DNA of 64,000 nt from Pseudomonas turukhanskensis (GTDB lineage Bacteria > Pseudomonadota > Gammaproteobacteria > Pseudomonadales > Pseudomonadaceae): NCBI RefSeq assembly GCF_027922365.1, contig NZ_BSFN01000006.1:1-64000 (forward strand), written 5' to 3'. Shown here one piece after another: positions 25,755 to 35,369 of the stretch. The translations under genes were made by a program, and so were the position numbers. Numbering within the stretch: position 1 is the stretch's first letter; each line of letters begins with the position of its first letter. Under the pieces are notes generated by a model. The model saw only the letters and a list, made by a program, of their open reading frames with translations, was not told the origin of the DNA and made no database searches.

Positions 25755-25867
25755 ATGTTACACACGCGGTACTGGCCGCCACCGGCCGCCTTGGCCCGGT
25801 ACACGGCAGCATCGGCGCGGCTGATCAATTCCTCGAAATTGCAGGCATCACGTGGATAGAGCTGATT
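25751..25867 (-). pseudogene. C-terminal relic of a GGDEF (diguanylate cyclase) gene
   Basis: The minus strand encodes YPRDACNFEELISRADAAVY followed by RAKAAGGGQYRVCNI and a TAG stop. This is the last 38 residues of a GGDEF domain (…L..AD.A.Y.AK..G.N.Y). Nothing of the catalytic loop precedes it: upstream of about 25868 comes the ndvB end. It is therefore a leftover of a deleted or displaced cyclase gene and is not expected to be expressed as a protein. Confidence 0.75.
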
Positions 25868-25894
25868 GAGCCACGTGGTACGCTCAACAATGGC

Positions 25895-25910
25895 GGGCCT
25901 TGGAAGGCCC
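25895..25910 (-). terminator. Perfect hairpin just after ndvB
   Basis: GGGCCTTGGAAGGCCC is a 7-base-pair stem 10 bases past the ndvB stop. No T run follows on the minus strand, so termination is only probable. Confidence 0.4.
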
Positions 25911-25919
25911 GTCGGTGCG

Positions 25920-28900
25920 TTATCCCACTTGATACACCGGTGCCGATGGCGCACAGATGATCCGCACCTGATGCTCCGCGCCATCGTCTTGCAGCACTAA
26001 GCCGTCTGCGCTTTGCAGCACGCCATCAAGGTGCCAGGCCGGCGGCTGGCCCACCTCCTGAACCACCTCAATCACGTACACCGTGGCCCCCACCCTATAG
26101 CGCAGGGTAAAGCCCGGCCAATCGGCCGGTAGCACCGGCGCCATGCGCAAGGTGTTGCCGGTGCGCTGCAGACCCAGAAGCGATTCGACGATCAGCCGGT
26201 ACATCCAGCCCGCCGAGCCGGTGTACCAAGTCCAGCCTCCACGCCCGGCATGCGGTGCCACACCGTAGACATCGGCGGCCATCACATAGGGCTCCACCTT
26301 GTACACCGCGATGGCCTCGTCGCTGCCGTGGTTCACCGGGTTGATCAAGCGCAGTAGCTCCCAGGCGCGCTCGCTGTCGCCCAGCGCCGCAAAGGCCATG
26401 CTCGCCCACACTGCCGCATGGGTGTATTGCCCGCCGTTTTCGCGCACGCCGGGCACGTAGCCTTTGATATAGCCGGGGTCCAGCGCGCTTTTATCGAACG
26501 GCGGATCGAGCAATTGCACCAAGCCCAGGTCGCGGCGCAGCAAGTGCTGCTCCAAGGCATTCATGGCCGTGTGTTGCCGGCTGCTACTGCCGGCCTTCGA
26601 TAGCACCGACCAACTCTGGGCAATGGAGTCGATGCGGCATTCCTCGTTACTCGCCGAGCCCAGCGGCGTGCCGTCGTCAAAGTAGGCGCGGCGGTACCAG
26701 CTGCCGTCCCAGCCATGCTGCTCCAGGTTCGCCCGCAGGCCGGCCGCGTAGGTTTCGCAGTGCAGCGCAAACGGCTCATCCCCGTGCAGGCGGGCGGTCG
26801 GGGCGAACTGCAGTAGCACGTGGTAGAGGAAAAACCCCAGCCACACACTTTCACCCCGGCCCTGTTCGCCCACACGGTTCATGCCGTCGTTCCAGTCGCC
26901 GCCGCCCATCAGCGGCAGGCCATGCACGCCTTGGGTCAGGCCATGCTCGATGGCGCGTACGCAATGCTGATACAGGCTTTCCTGTTCACCGGCGTGGGTC
27001 GGCAGGTCGTAATAACTTTCTTCGCCGGCATTGAGCAGACGCCCGCCCAGATAAGCCACCGATTCGTCCAGTACGCCCTGGTCGGCGGTCACGCGCACAT
27101 ACCGGCTGGTGGCCAGCGGTAGCCACAGGTAATCGTCCGAGCAACTGGTGCGCACCCCACGGTTTTGCGGCGGGTGCCACCAGTGCTGCACATCGCCCTC
27201 GAAAAATTGATGGGTAGCACACAGCAGCAGATGGGCGCGGCAGGCAAGCGGGCTGGCGTGCAGCATGGCCATGCTGTCTTGCAGCTGATCGCGAAAGCCG
27301 ATGGCCCCGCCCGACTGGTAATACCCACTGCGGGCCCAGAAGCGGCAGGCGATGGTCTGGTACATCAGCCAGCCGTTCACCAGCACGTCGATATGCGGCT
27401 CCGGCGTTTGCACCTGCACGGTGCCCAAGGTGGTTTGCCAATGGGTGCGCACCTGGCTCAATGCCTGCGCCGCCGCACTGGCACCGCGAAAGCGCTGCAC
27501 CAGCGCCAGGGCAGCCGGACGGTCAATAGCAGCGCCGAGGCGGAAGGTCAGCTCCTGGCTTTCGCCCTCGGCCAACTGCAGCTCCACGCGCAGGGCGGCG
27601 CACGGGTCCAGGCCGCCGCCGGTGCGCCCCGACAACCGCGCTTTGCTCATCGCCGCCGGCGCATTGAGACTGCCGTTGCGGCCGAGAAACTCGGTGCGGT
27701 CGCCGCTGATGCTGCGCACTGGCGCGTCCACATCAAAAAAGCCCACGCGGCCAGGAAACTCGATGGAAAACGCATTGCGCGCCAGTAACGCACCGCTGAG
27801 CGGGTCCTGTTCGGTCACCACATGCATGGCCGACTTTTCCCGTAAATCGCCCAGCACCCAGGCCACATAGCCGGTCGCCGAAAGCCGCCGGCTGCGGCCG
27901 CTGGTATTACGAATTTTCAGCCGCGAGAACTTCACCGACGCATCCAGCGCCACATACACCCACAGCTCGCTGTGAATGCCGTCCTCCTCGTGCTCGAACA
28001 CGCTGTAGCCGAAGCCATGGCGGGTGACATAGCCCCCTGAGCCTGCGCGAGGCAGTGGGGTGGGTGACCAGTAATGGCCGCTGTCTTCATCGCGCAGGTA
28101 CAGCGCCTCATCGCTGCCATCGGATACCGGGTCGTTGTGCCACGGGCTCAGGCGAAATTCATGGGCGTTTTCCGCCCAGGTGTAGGCGCCGCCACTTTCG
28201 CTGATCACCGTGCCAAAGTGGGGGTTAGCCAACACGTTGGCCCACGGCGCTGGCGTGCTGCTGCCTTGGCCCAGGTGAATAACGTACTCGCTGCCATCGG
28301 CGCTAAAGCCGCCGTATTGGTTGCCCAGTAACAAAGCTGGCTGTGGTTCTGCCGGTGTCGCCTGGCGGCGCGGGCGACGCATCAGGCCTGCATCAAAACG
28401 CGGCAACGGCGGTTCGGCGCGGCGCTTGTGTATTTGTTCGGCCAGGCTGCCGCGGCTGTCGCTCAGCACCAGACGGGCAACAGCGAGCATCAGCAAACGG
28501 TCCTCGCTGGAGAGCTGCTGCGCCGGCCGCACAAAAATGCCGCCCGGGCGGTCCACCAGCGCCGCTTCGCTGCCGGACGTTACCAAGGCCATGATCAGGT
28601 CCTGCAACTGCTGGCGATAGCCCACCTGGTCTTCGTTCCAGATCACCAAATCCACCGCCAGGCCTTTCTGCCGCCAGTAGGCGTGGGCCTGCACCAACTG
28701 GCGCACCAGTTCGATGTTGGCCGGGTCGGCAATCTGCACCAGCACAATCGGCAAGTCGCCGGAAATCGCCTGGCCCCACAAGCCGGACTGGTTGCGCTGG
28801 TTCCCCGTCAGCACACTGGCATCGGCGCGCAGCGAGGCGTTGGCATACACAATCGAGGCGGCCATCTGCTCGAACAGGCGGGCATCCGACAGCGAGGCAT

Positions 28901-31900
28901 TGAGCTGGCGCAGCAGCACCTGGCTGTGGGTCCAGGCCAGGCCAAACACCCGGTCGGCCAGGTGTTTGTCGCGGTATTTGTCGATCAACTGCAAGCAATG
29001 CTCGCGGCTTTGGCCCATGCCCGTCACCAGGTCGATGGTGGCGGTCTGGCCGGGGTCCAGGGTGATGCGGCAACGAATCGCCACCACCGGGTCGAGCACC
29101 GAGCCTGCGCTACCGGACAGCCGTTCGTTGCCGCTGTCCATGGCCGCCGGTTCGCTCAGGTTGCGGCCGCGGCCGATAAAGCGGGCACGGTCGGTTTCAT
29201 AGGAAATGGCCTCGATATCCACCCCATGGGCCGCCAGCAAATGGCACATCCACGGCACCGGCTCATGGCTGGAACGCGGCCGCCGGCTACACAAAATGGC
29301 CTGCAACGGCAGCAGCAACTCGGTCTGCACAAACAGCTTGCTGAAGGCCGGGTGCAAGGCATCGGCGGTGGTCGGCGCCAACACCACTTCGGCATAACTG
29401 GTGAGCTCGATGGTGCGCCGCACCCGCGCACGGTTGGTGAGGTGCAGGCGGCGCAGCTCGATATCGTCTTCGGGTGACACGACGATTTCGGTGTGCGTAT
29501 CGAACTCCCGTTCACGCACGCGGAATTCGGCGCGGGCATCGGTGAAAATCGCCTCGTAACTGTCCACCGGTTGCAGGGTGGGCTGGTGCGCGGTGGACCA
29601 GAAGCTGCCGCTGGCCACATCGCGCAGGTAACAGAACAGGCCCAGGTTCTCGCTGCTGATGTCCTCGTGCCAACGGGTGACCGCCAACTCATTGCAGCGG
29701 CTGTAACCGCCGCCGGCGCTGCTGACCATCACGTGATAACGGCCATTGGAAAGCAGCTGCACCGCCGGGCGTTTGCGGTCCGGGTCGGTGTATACGCGCA
29801 GCTTGGTTTCCGTTTCCCGCGCGGCTGCATCGGCCACCGGCGCGTTGGCCGCGTGCAAATACTGCGCGGCGCTTTTCGGCACCCGTTCTTGCAGCAGCAG
29901 GGCAGTGGCCTTGAACTGCGGGTCCGACTCAAACCGCCGTTGCATCGGCCGGTCCAGCAGCACATACGCCAGGGCCAGCAAACTCATGCCCTGGTGGTGC
30001 GCCATAAACGATTGCACCACCGCCTGGCTCTGGCCACGGGGCAGGCGCGCCGGGGTGAAGTCCACCGCCTCATACAAGCCATAGGCACCGGCCAGGCCCA
30101 TGCCGGCCAGGCGCTGCAGGTTTTTACACGCCGCGTGCGGCGCCACCATCAAGGCCAAAACCGAGGCGTAGGGCGCCACCACCACGTCTTCACCGAGCCC
30201 GCGTTTAAGCCCCAGGCCCGGCACGCCAAAGGCGCGGTACTGGTAATTGAAGTGGGCGTCGAACACGTTGTACCCCGACTCCGATACCCCCCACGGCAGG
30301 CCTAACTGGTTGCCATGTTCCATCTGCCGCGCCACCGCGGCATTGCAGGTCTGGTCCAGCAGGGTGCCGGCGTAGGTGGGCATTACCAGCTGCGGCATCA
30401 GGTACTCGAACATCGAGCCGGTCCAGGACAGCAACACCGGTTCGCCGCCATTGCTGGTGAGCAAACGGCCGAGGGTAAACCAGCCTTCCTGGGGCAGTTG
30501 GCCCTGGGCGATCACGACAAAATTGGTTAGCCGCGCTTCGGAAGCGAGCAGGTCGTAATAGGCGCGGTCCAGGCGGTTTTCATCGGCGTTGTAACCGATG
30601 GCAAACAGGTCGCGACTGGCGTCGTACAAAAAGCTGAAATCCATCTGTGCCAAGTCGCCGGCCAGTTGCGCCAGGTGCTCGGCACTGGCAATGCGCCGTC
30701 GCGCATAGCTGCACACGCTCGCCACCTGGGCTTGCTGCTGGGGCGGCCAGAGGTCGCTTTCCACCTGCGCGAGTTCCGCCCAGGTGGTGGGCAACTGCGC
30801 CAGCCGCTCGCCGCTTGCCACCGGCAGGCGTATATCGGCCAGCTCGCTGCATAAATCATTGCAATGGCCCAGCAGCAGGCTCAGCCACGCCTGGGCCTCG
30901 CTGCCGGCCGGCGGCCGGTGGTTCTCCCAGAGCGCCACCGCTTGCCCGTACAGGCGGTTAACGCACTGCCAACTGGCCTCCAGATCGGCCGGGGGGGGCT
31001 GCACGATAGCGGCCAGGGCTTGCTCCAGCGCCGCCAAGGGTGGCTCGGCCAAGCCGTCCTTCAACCAGGCTGCTTTCATTACCGCCAGGGTGTCGCCAAG
31101 CCCGGTAAACAGGCGGGCGCCGAACAACGGTTGGGTGGGCAACTCCATCAGGCCGGCGCGCAGGGTCAGCAGCAGGCCGGCAAGGTTGCCGCTGTCCACC
31201 GTCGACACATAGTGAGGCGGCAGCGGTTGCAAGGTTTGCGTGTCGTACCAGTTATAAAAATGCCGGCGATGACGCTCCAGCCCGGCCATGCTGTTCAGCG
31301 AAAATTCCAAGCGCAGCAGCAGGCGGGTAGCGCTCAGGTAGCCGAAATCATAAGCCGCTAGGTGCGACAGCAACGCCATGCCCATATTGGTCGGCGAGGT
31401 GCGGTGCGCCACCACAGCTATTGGCTGCTCCTGCATATTGTCCGGCGGCAGCCAGTTATCCGCCGGCCCGACAAACCGGTCGAAAAAGGCCCAGGTCTTG
31501 CGCGCCAGCAGGCGCAAAAACAGCAACTCATCGCGGCTCGGCGTAAACACCGCACGCCGTCGCGGCCGGCTCAGCCACCAGGCGATGCACGGGCTGGCCC
31601 ACCACAGCAGCAGAAACGGCGCGGCCACCAGCAAGGCGAAAGGGCGGGTGACCAACAGCCCTGCCACCAACGTGCTCAATAGTGGCGCGGCCCACATCAG
31701 GCGATACAGGCCCAGCAAGCCATTGCTGTCCGAACGCTCCACCTCCCGCGAGGGGCTCCACTGCAACAACCGCCGACGGCTGATGCCCATGCGCCACAGC
31801 GTGCGGCCGATGGCATCCAGGCTGAGCGCCGTTTCAAACGGCAACCACACCAAGGCCAGCAAGGCCCGGGCAAAGTGCAGGGTGGCGGCCCACCAGGTGA

Positions 31901-34535
31901 CGCGCAGGTGTTGCACCAGCGGAATGTCATGGGCCTTGCGCAGCAACTCCAGCAAGGAGTTGAGCAGCGGCTGGGTCAGCACCAAAACCAGCACGGCCAG
32001 GGTCCAGGACAACACCGACTCCAGCGCCACCCAGCCCCACACCAGCATCAACAAAAACGCCAATGGCTCCAGGCTGCGGCGCAGGTTGTCGAACAGCTTC
32101 CAACGCGCCAGGGCATCGAGTTGCACACGTTGCGCATCGCTGGCAAACACCCGCGGCAACAGCCACGGTAGCAACTGCCAGTCACCGCGGATCCAGCGGT
32201 GGCGGCGCTTGGAGTCGGCGCTGTAGTGGGCCGGATGTTCCTCGTACAACTGCACATCGCTGAGCAAGCCGGCGCGGGCATAACAGCCCTCGATCAGGTC
32301 GTGGCTGAGGATGCAGTTATCGGGAAAGCGCTCGGCCAGTGCCAGCTCGAAAGCGTCTACGGCGTAGATGCCTTTGCCGATAAACGAGCCCTGCTGAAAG
32401 AGGTCCTGGTACACGTCGGAGACGGCACGGGTGTAGGGGTCTACTCCGGCATCACTGCCAAACAACTGGGCATACAGCGAACGCGCCACACTGGGCAGGC
32501 TGATGCTGACCCGTGGCTGCAAAATGGCGTAGCCGGCGGTGACCCGTCGGGATACCGGGTCGAACACGGCCTGGTTAAGCGGGTGGGCCATGGCGCCGAC
32601 CAACTGGCGGGCCACGTCGCGGGGGAGCTGGGTGTCGGTGTCCAGGGTGATGACGTAACGCACCGTGGGCAGCTCATCAATAGCGCCGACAATCAGGGCA
32701 AAGCGCTCAAGGCCCTGGCCTCGCAACACGGCATTGAGCTCGGCAAGCTTGCCGCGTTTGCGCTCAAAGCCCATCCATACGCCTTCGCTGGCACTCCAAC
32801 GCCGGGGCCGATGCAACAGGTAAAAATACGGCGCGCCGGCGGCCGGGTACTGGCGGTTAAGCGCCTCGATCAATGCGCTGGCCAGTTGCAGCAGCGCGGC
32901 GTCGCCGGGCATTACTTCGCTGGCGGCGTCCATAAAATCCGTGAGCAAGGCGAAGTGCAGGTTGGCGTCGCGGTTGGCCAGAAAACGCACCTCCAGGCCT
33001 TCCACCAATTCCTCCACATCGCGCGCCGAGCCCATCAGCGTCGGCACCACCACCAGAGTGCGCGCGTGGTCGGCAATGCCCTCGCTGTAATCCATACGCG
33101 GCAATACATCCGGCGCCACCGTGAGCGTGACCAGCCAATTGACCAGCCCGATGGCCAGGCGACTGGTCATCACCAACGCCGCCGTGCCAAGCAACCACAA
33201 GCCCACGCCGCCCAGGCCTGCCAGGTGCGCAGTGTGCAAAAACGGCCAGGCAAACAGCACGCTCAGCACCACCACCGGGGTCAGAAAAAACGTCAGCGGC
33301 GCCCGTTGCAGCAGCCGCTGCCAGCCTTCCCTGAAGGTGCTGCGGGCGCCCAACTGGCGCTCCAGCAACGCCCGCCCGCGATCCACCAGATAAAAACCGA
33401 CATGGGCCTTCACCCCGGGGTCTGCCACGTCCGCCGGACTGGCCTGGGCCAGTGCCAAGGCTGTGCGCGCCACGTGTTCCTCGCGCTGGCCACTGTGCTT
33501 GGCTACGCGCTCGATGACATGGCGGTAGTGGTCGCGGGTAGCGAAATCCATACTGGCATACACGCCGGCCGGGTCGCCGCACAGCACCTCTTCCACCCGG
33601 CTCAGGCGCTCGACAAAGCCGCGCCAGTCGGTCGCCGCCAGCACGCGCAAGCTGCGAATGCTGTTGCCCACCGACACCTGCTCGGCTGCCTGCTGCTGGG
33701 CATCCAATTGCACCAGGCGCTCGATATTCAAACCGCCCTCGGCCAGCACCTGCTCAATCCAATTCAACGGCAAAATCAACGCCGCACTTTGCCCCTGCAG
33801 CCGCCTGGCCAGTTCAGCGACAAACGAGCTGGTCATAGGCGGCTGCGAGCGGGCCATGTCGGCCACCGTCAGCACCACGCTCTTGGCATCCAACTCCACG
33901 GTTTCGCTTAAACGGTCGGCCCAATCGTTGGCCAGATTGCGGTCAGCCCAGTTGGCCATCACCCGCGAGGCGACGCGGCGCAAGTTATCGATAAGCGCCA
34001 GGCGCAGCATGATAGGGATGGCCCACAGCTCCCCGAGGGTAAGCGGCTCCACCGACTGATACGCCTGCAAAAAACGTGTGAGGCTTTCGCTGTCCACCCG
34101 GCCATCGCCGTGGGAAATGGTTTCCAGGGCAATGTCATATACCCGTGGCAACCCCTTGCTGGGGCCACTTGCCAGGCGCGGCAACTCGCGGCTATAGCCA
34201 CGCGGCAAATGCTTGCGCGCGGTACGAATCTGCTCTTCCACCAGGTAAAAATTATCCAGCAACCACTCCGCCGCCGGCGTGGCGCGGCGAGTGGCCGGCG
34301 GCACCTCATTCAGCAACGCGACACTGCGCGCCAGCAACGCCTCGTTTTCCGTCAACCGGGCCAGCAACGTGTCGGCGCTGGTGCCCTTGGCCAACGTGTG
34401 ATCGCTCGCCAACTGCAGGCCGTGGTTAGCCATTTGCTCCGTGCTGAACAACTCGGCGCGCAGCACCGGCTCATACTCAAATTTCGGCGGTGACGGGCGC
34501 AGCGGCGCGAGTACGCGGTTCCATAGACTGTTCAT
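25920..34535 (-). CDS. ndvB: Cyclic beta-glucan synthase (GT84-GH94), NdvB
   Basis: 2871 residues from ATG 34533-34535, behind AAGGAATTG. Order: N-terminal helical region, membrane helices from about residue 410, a family-84 glycosyltransferase with VRYVITLDTDTQLPRDVARQ (DxD) and HRWIRGDWQLLPW, further membrane helices (about 830-1060), then two carbohydrate-binding/GH94 blocks. The C-terminal phosphorylase domain keeps GGGDWNDGMNRVG and FRDQLQDSMAML. It builds cyclic beta-glucan from UDP-glucose on a protein intermediate and trims it, delivering periplasmic glucans. In P. aeruginosa ndvB supports biofilm antibiotic tolerance. Single-gene unit; full family length, no breaks seen. Confidence 0.95.
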   Translation of the reverse strand: MNSLWNRVLAPLRPSPPKFEYEPVLRAELFSTEQMANHGLQLASDHTLAKGTSADTLLARLTENEALLARSVALLNEVPPATRRATPAAEWLLDNFYLVEEQIRTARKHLPRGYSRELPRLASGPSKGLPRVYDIALETISHGDGRVDSESLTRFLQAYQSVEPLTLGELWAIPIMLRLALIDNLRRVASRVMANWADRNLANDWADRLSETVELDAKSVVLTVADMARSQPPMTSSFVAELARRLQGQSAALILPLNWIEQVLAEGGLNIERLVQLDAQQQAAEQVSVGNSIRSLRVLAATDWRGFVERLSRVEEVLCGDPAGVYASMDFATRDHYRHVIERVAKHSGQREEHVARTALALAQASPADVADPGVKAHVGFYLVDRGRALLERQLGARSTFREGWQRLLQRAPLTFFLTPVVVLSVLFAWPFLHTAHLAGLGGVGLWLLGTAALVMTSRLAIGLVNWLVTLTVAPDVLPRMDYSEGIADHARTLVVVPTLMGSARDVEELVEGLEVRFLANRDANLHFALLTDFMDAASEVMPGDAALLQLASALIEALNRQYPAAGAPYFYLLHRPRRWSASEGVWMGFERKRGKLAELNAVLRGQGLERFALIVGAIDELPTVRYVITLDTDTQLPRDVARQLVGAMAHPLNQAVFDPVSRRVTAGYAILQPRVSISLPSVARSLYAQLFGSDAGVDPYTRAVSDVYQDLFQQGSFIGKGIYAVDAFELALAERFPDNCILSHDLIEGCYARAGLLSDVQLYEEHPAHYSADSKRRHRWIRGDWQLLPWLLPRVFASDAQRVQLDALARWKLFDNLRRSLEPLAFLLMLVWGWVALESVLSWTLAVLVLVLTQPLLNSLLELLRKAHDIPLVQHLRVTWWAATLHFARALLALVWLPFETALSLDAIGRTLWRMGISRRRLLQWSPSREVERSDSNGLLGLYRLMWAAPLLSTLVAGLLVTRPFALLVAAPFLLLWWASPCIAWWLSRPRRRAVFTPSRDELLFLRLLARKTWAFFDRFVGPADNWLPPDNMQEQPIAVVAHRTSPTNMGMALLSHLAAYDFGYLSATRLLLRLEFSLNSMAGLERHRRHFYNWYDTQTLQPLPPHYVSTVDSGNLAGLLLTLRAGLMELPTQPLFGARLFTGLGDTLAVMKAAWLKDGLAEPPLAALEQALAAIVQPPPADLEASWQCVNRLYGQAVALWENHRPPAGSEAQAWLSLLLGHCNDLCSELADIRLPVASGERLAQLPTTWAELAQVESDLWPPQQQAQVASVCSYARRRIASAEHLAQLAGDLAQMDFSFLYDASRDLFAIGYNADENRLDRAYYDLLASEARLTNFVVIAQGQLPQEGWFTLGRLLTSNGGEPVLLSWTGSMFEYLMPQLVMPTYAGTLLDQTCNAAVARQMEHGNQLGLPWGVSESGYNVFDAHFNYQYRAFGVPGLGLKRGLGEDVVVAPYASVLALMVAPHAACKNLQRLAGMGLAGAYGLYEAVDFTPARLPRGQSQAVVQSFMAHHQGMSLLALAYVLLDRPMQRRFESDPQFKATALLLQERVPKSAAQYLHAANAPVADAAARETETKLRVYTDPDRKRPAVQLLSNGRYHVMVSSAGGGYSRCNELAVTRWHEDISSENLGLFCYLRDVASGSFWSTAHQPTLQPVDSYEAIFTDARAEFRVREREFDTHTEIVVSPEDDIELRRLHLTNRARVRRTIELTSYAEVVLAPTTADALHPAFSKLFVQTELLLPLQAILCSRRPRSSHEPVPWMCHLLAAHGVDIEAISYETDRARFIGRGRNLSEPAAMDSGNERLSGSAGSVLDPVVAIRCRITLDPGQTATIDLVTGMGQSREHCLQLIDKYRDKHLADRVFGLAWTHSQVLLRQLNASLSDARLFEQMAASIVYANASLRADASVLTGNQRNQSGLWGQAISGDLPIVLVQIADPANIELVRQLVQAHAYWRQKGLAVDLVIWNEDQVGYRQQLQDLIMALVTSGSEAALVDRPGGIFVRPAQQLSSEDRLLMLAVARLVLSDSRGSLAEQIHKRRAEPPLPRFDAGLMRRPRRQATPAEPQPALLLGNQYGGFSADGSEYVIHLGQGSSTPAPWANVLANPHFGTVISESGGAYTWAENAHEFRLSPWHNDPVSDGSDEALYLRDEDSGHYWSPTPLPRAGSGGYVTRHGFGYSVFEHEEDGIHSELWVYVALDASVKFSRLKIRNTSGRSRRLSATGYVAWVLGDLREKSAMHVVTEQDPLSGALLARNAFSIEFPGRVGFFDVDAPVRSISGDRTEFLGRNGSLNAPAAMSKARLSGRTGGGLDPCAALRVELQLAEGESQELTFRLGAAIDRPAALALVQRFRGASAAAQALSQVRTHWQTTLGTVQVQTPEPHIDVLVNGWLMYQTIACRFWARSGYYQSGGAIGFRDQLQDSMAMLHASPLACRAHLLLCATHQFFEGDVQHWWHPPQNRGVRTSCSDDYLWLPLATSRYVRVTADQGVLDESVAYLGGRLLNAGEESYYDLPTHAGEQESLYQHCVRAIEHGLTQGVHGLPLMGGGDWNDGMNRVGEQGRGESVWLGFFLYHVLLQFAPTARLHGDEPFALHCETYAAGLRANLEQHGWDGSWYRRAYFDDGTPLGSASNEECRIDSIAQSWSVLSKAGSSSRQHTAMNALEQHLLRRDLGLVQLLDPPFDKSALDPGYIKGYVPGVRENGGQYTHAAVWASMAFAALGDSERAWELLRLINPVNHGSDEAIAVYKVEPYVMAADVYGVAPHAGRGGWTWYTGSAGWMYRLIVESLLGLQRTGNTLRMAPVLPADWPGFTLRYRVGATVYVIEVVQEVGQPPAWHLDGVLQSADGLVLQDDGAEHQVRIICAPSAPVYQVG

Positions 34536-34747
34536 CAATTCCTTGGCCACCACGGGTAAAGCACACCACGTGGCAGTGATGAAGGGCGACGCCAATGGGC
34601 ATCGCGAGGTGGGCCGGGGCCCTGAAGACGATAAAGCTGGCCGCGCAGGCGCGGCGCCTTACCGGCTTGCAGTGTGGGCGCGTGGAGGGAGAGGTGTATG
34701 TTCGGTAGCACACATAGCCGGGGAGGGCGGTGCTTGCAGGCCCGACC

Positions 34748-34810
34748 AATCGCGGCTGAAGCCGCTCCGACAAAAACGCGCCCCCTGTAGGAGAGGCTTC
34801 AGCCTGGAGT
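34748..34810. repeat. REP, family E (GGCTGAAGCC type)
   Basis: CAATCGCGGCTGAAGCCGCT (34747-34766) and TGTAGGAGAGGCTTCAGCC (34786-34804) contain opposed GGCTGAAGCC / GGCTTCAGCC cores. Other copies: 37031-37094 and 59282-59343. In all three the right arm is followed closely by TTGATC or TTGACC. Together with the tandem repeat and composite element it fills the ndvB upstream gap (34536-35369). Nothing gene-like is seen at 34536-34747, where the ndvB promoter should lie. Confidence 0.7.
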
Positions 34811-34811
34811 T

Positions 34812-34947
34812 CTTGATCTACCGCTCTTGATCTACCGCTCTTGATCTACCGCTCTTGATCTACCGCTCTTGATCTACCGCTCTTGATCTGCCGCTCTTGA
34901 TCTACCGCTCTTGATCTGCCGCTCTTGATCTATCGTTTGTGATCTAC
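34812..34947. repeat. 14-base tandem repeat, about ten units
   Basis: TTGATCTACCGCTC is repeated head to tail. Units 6 and 8 have TTGATCTGCCGCTC, and the last two are degenerate (TTGATCTATCGTTT, GTGATCTACC). The array starts immediately after the family E REP right arm, whose normal 3' neighbour is a single TTGATC, so it looks like slippage expansion from that sequence. Confidence 0.9.
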
Positions 34948-34974
34948 CCGCCCCTTTAGCGCCAGGCCGAGTGG

Positions 34975-35147
34975 AGTCGTTGCGTAAGGGGTCGTAGCGG
35001 CCGGGAGCCGCGAAGAGGGATGGGGCCATGGATGGCCCTCAGCCCGGCCCCTGGAGTAACGACGTAGGGAGGGAACCCGAAGCGCAGCGTAGGGCCCAGG
35101 TAGGGGCAAGATTTTTTGGTTTCTTTTTCATCGATTGGAAAAAGAAA
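34975..35147. repeat. Composite dispersed repeat with two strong hairpins
   Basis: Contains GGGCCATGGATGGCCC (35023-35038, perfect 7-bp stem) and GTTTCTTTTTC / GAAAAAGAAAC (35119-35129 with 35138-35148, perfect 11-bp stem). I recall near-identical blocks between many Pseudomonas genes. Open frames through it are not genes. Confidence 0.6.
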
Positions 35148-35359
35148 CTCGCGCGTAAGGCGCGAAACAAAACGTTCAGCGCACGCGGTAAAACAGAAAA
35201 AACACCGCTCGCCAGAAAAGCGAAAAGGTGCGCGCAGCACACCCTACAAAAGCCTCGCGCGTAAGGCGCGAAACAAAACGTTCAGCGCACGCGGTAAAAC
35301 AGAAAAAACACCGCTCGCCAGAAAACCGCAAAGGTGCGCATAGCACACCCTACAAAAGC
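35148..35359. repeat. 106-base direct tandem duplication
   Basis: Copy one 35148-35253 and copy two 35254-35359 both begin CTCGCGCGTAAGGCGCGAAA and end in GCACACCCTACAAAAGC. Differences are few (AAAAGCGAAAAGG against AAAACCGCAAAGG; CGCGC against CGCAT). Each copy carries one half of a family A REP, so the duplication also doubled a REP arm. Confidence 0.9.
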
Positions 35360-35369
35360 CTCAAGGCGC

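Noticed and set aside
32199..33911. 570-codon plus-strand frame inside ndvB
   Set aside because: Antisense of the glycosyltransferase domain; composition typical of shadows.
34812..34947. CRISPR array
   Set aside because: Units are 14 bases and contiguous, with no spacers. It is a simple tandem repeat and no cas genes are present.
34956..35240. 94-codon minus-strand frame in the repeat region
   Set aside because: Runs through the composite repeat and the 106-base duplication; a well-known type of false gene in Pseudomonas repeats.
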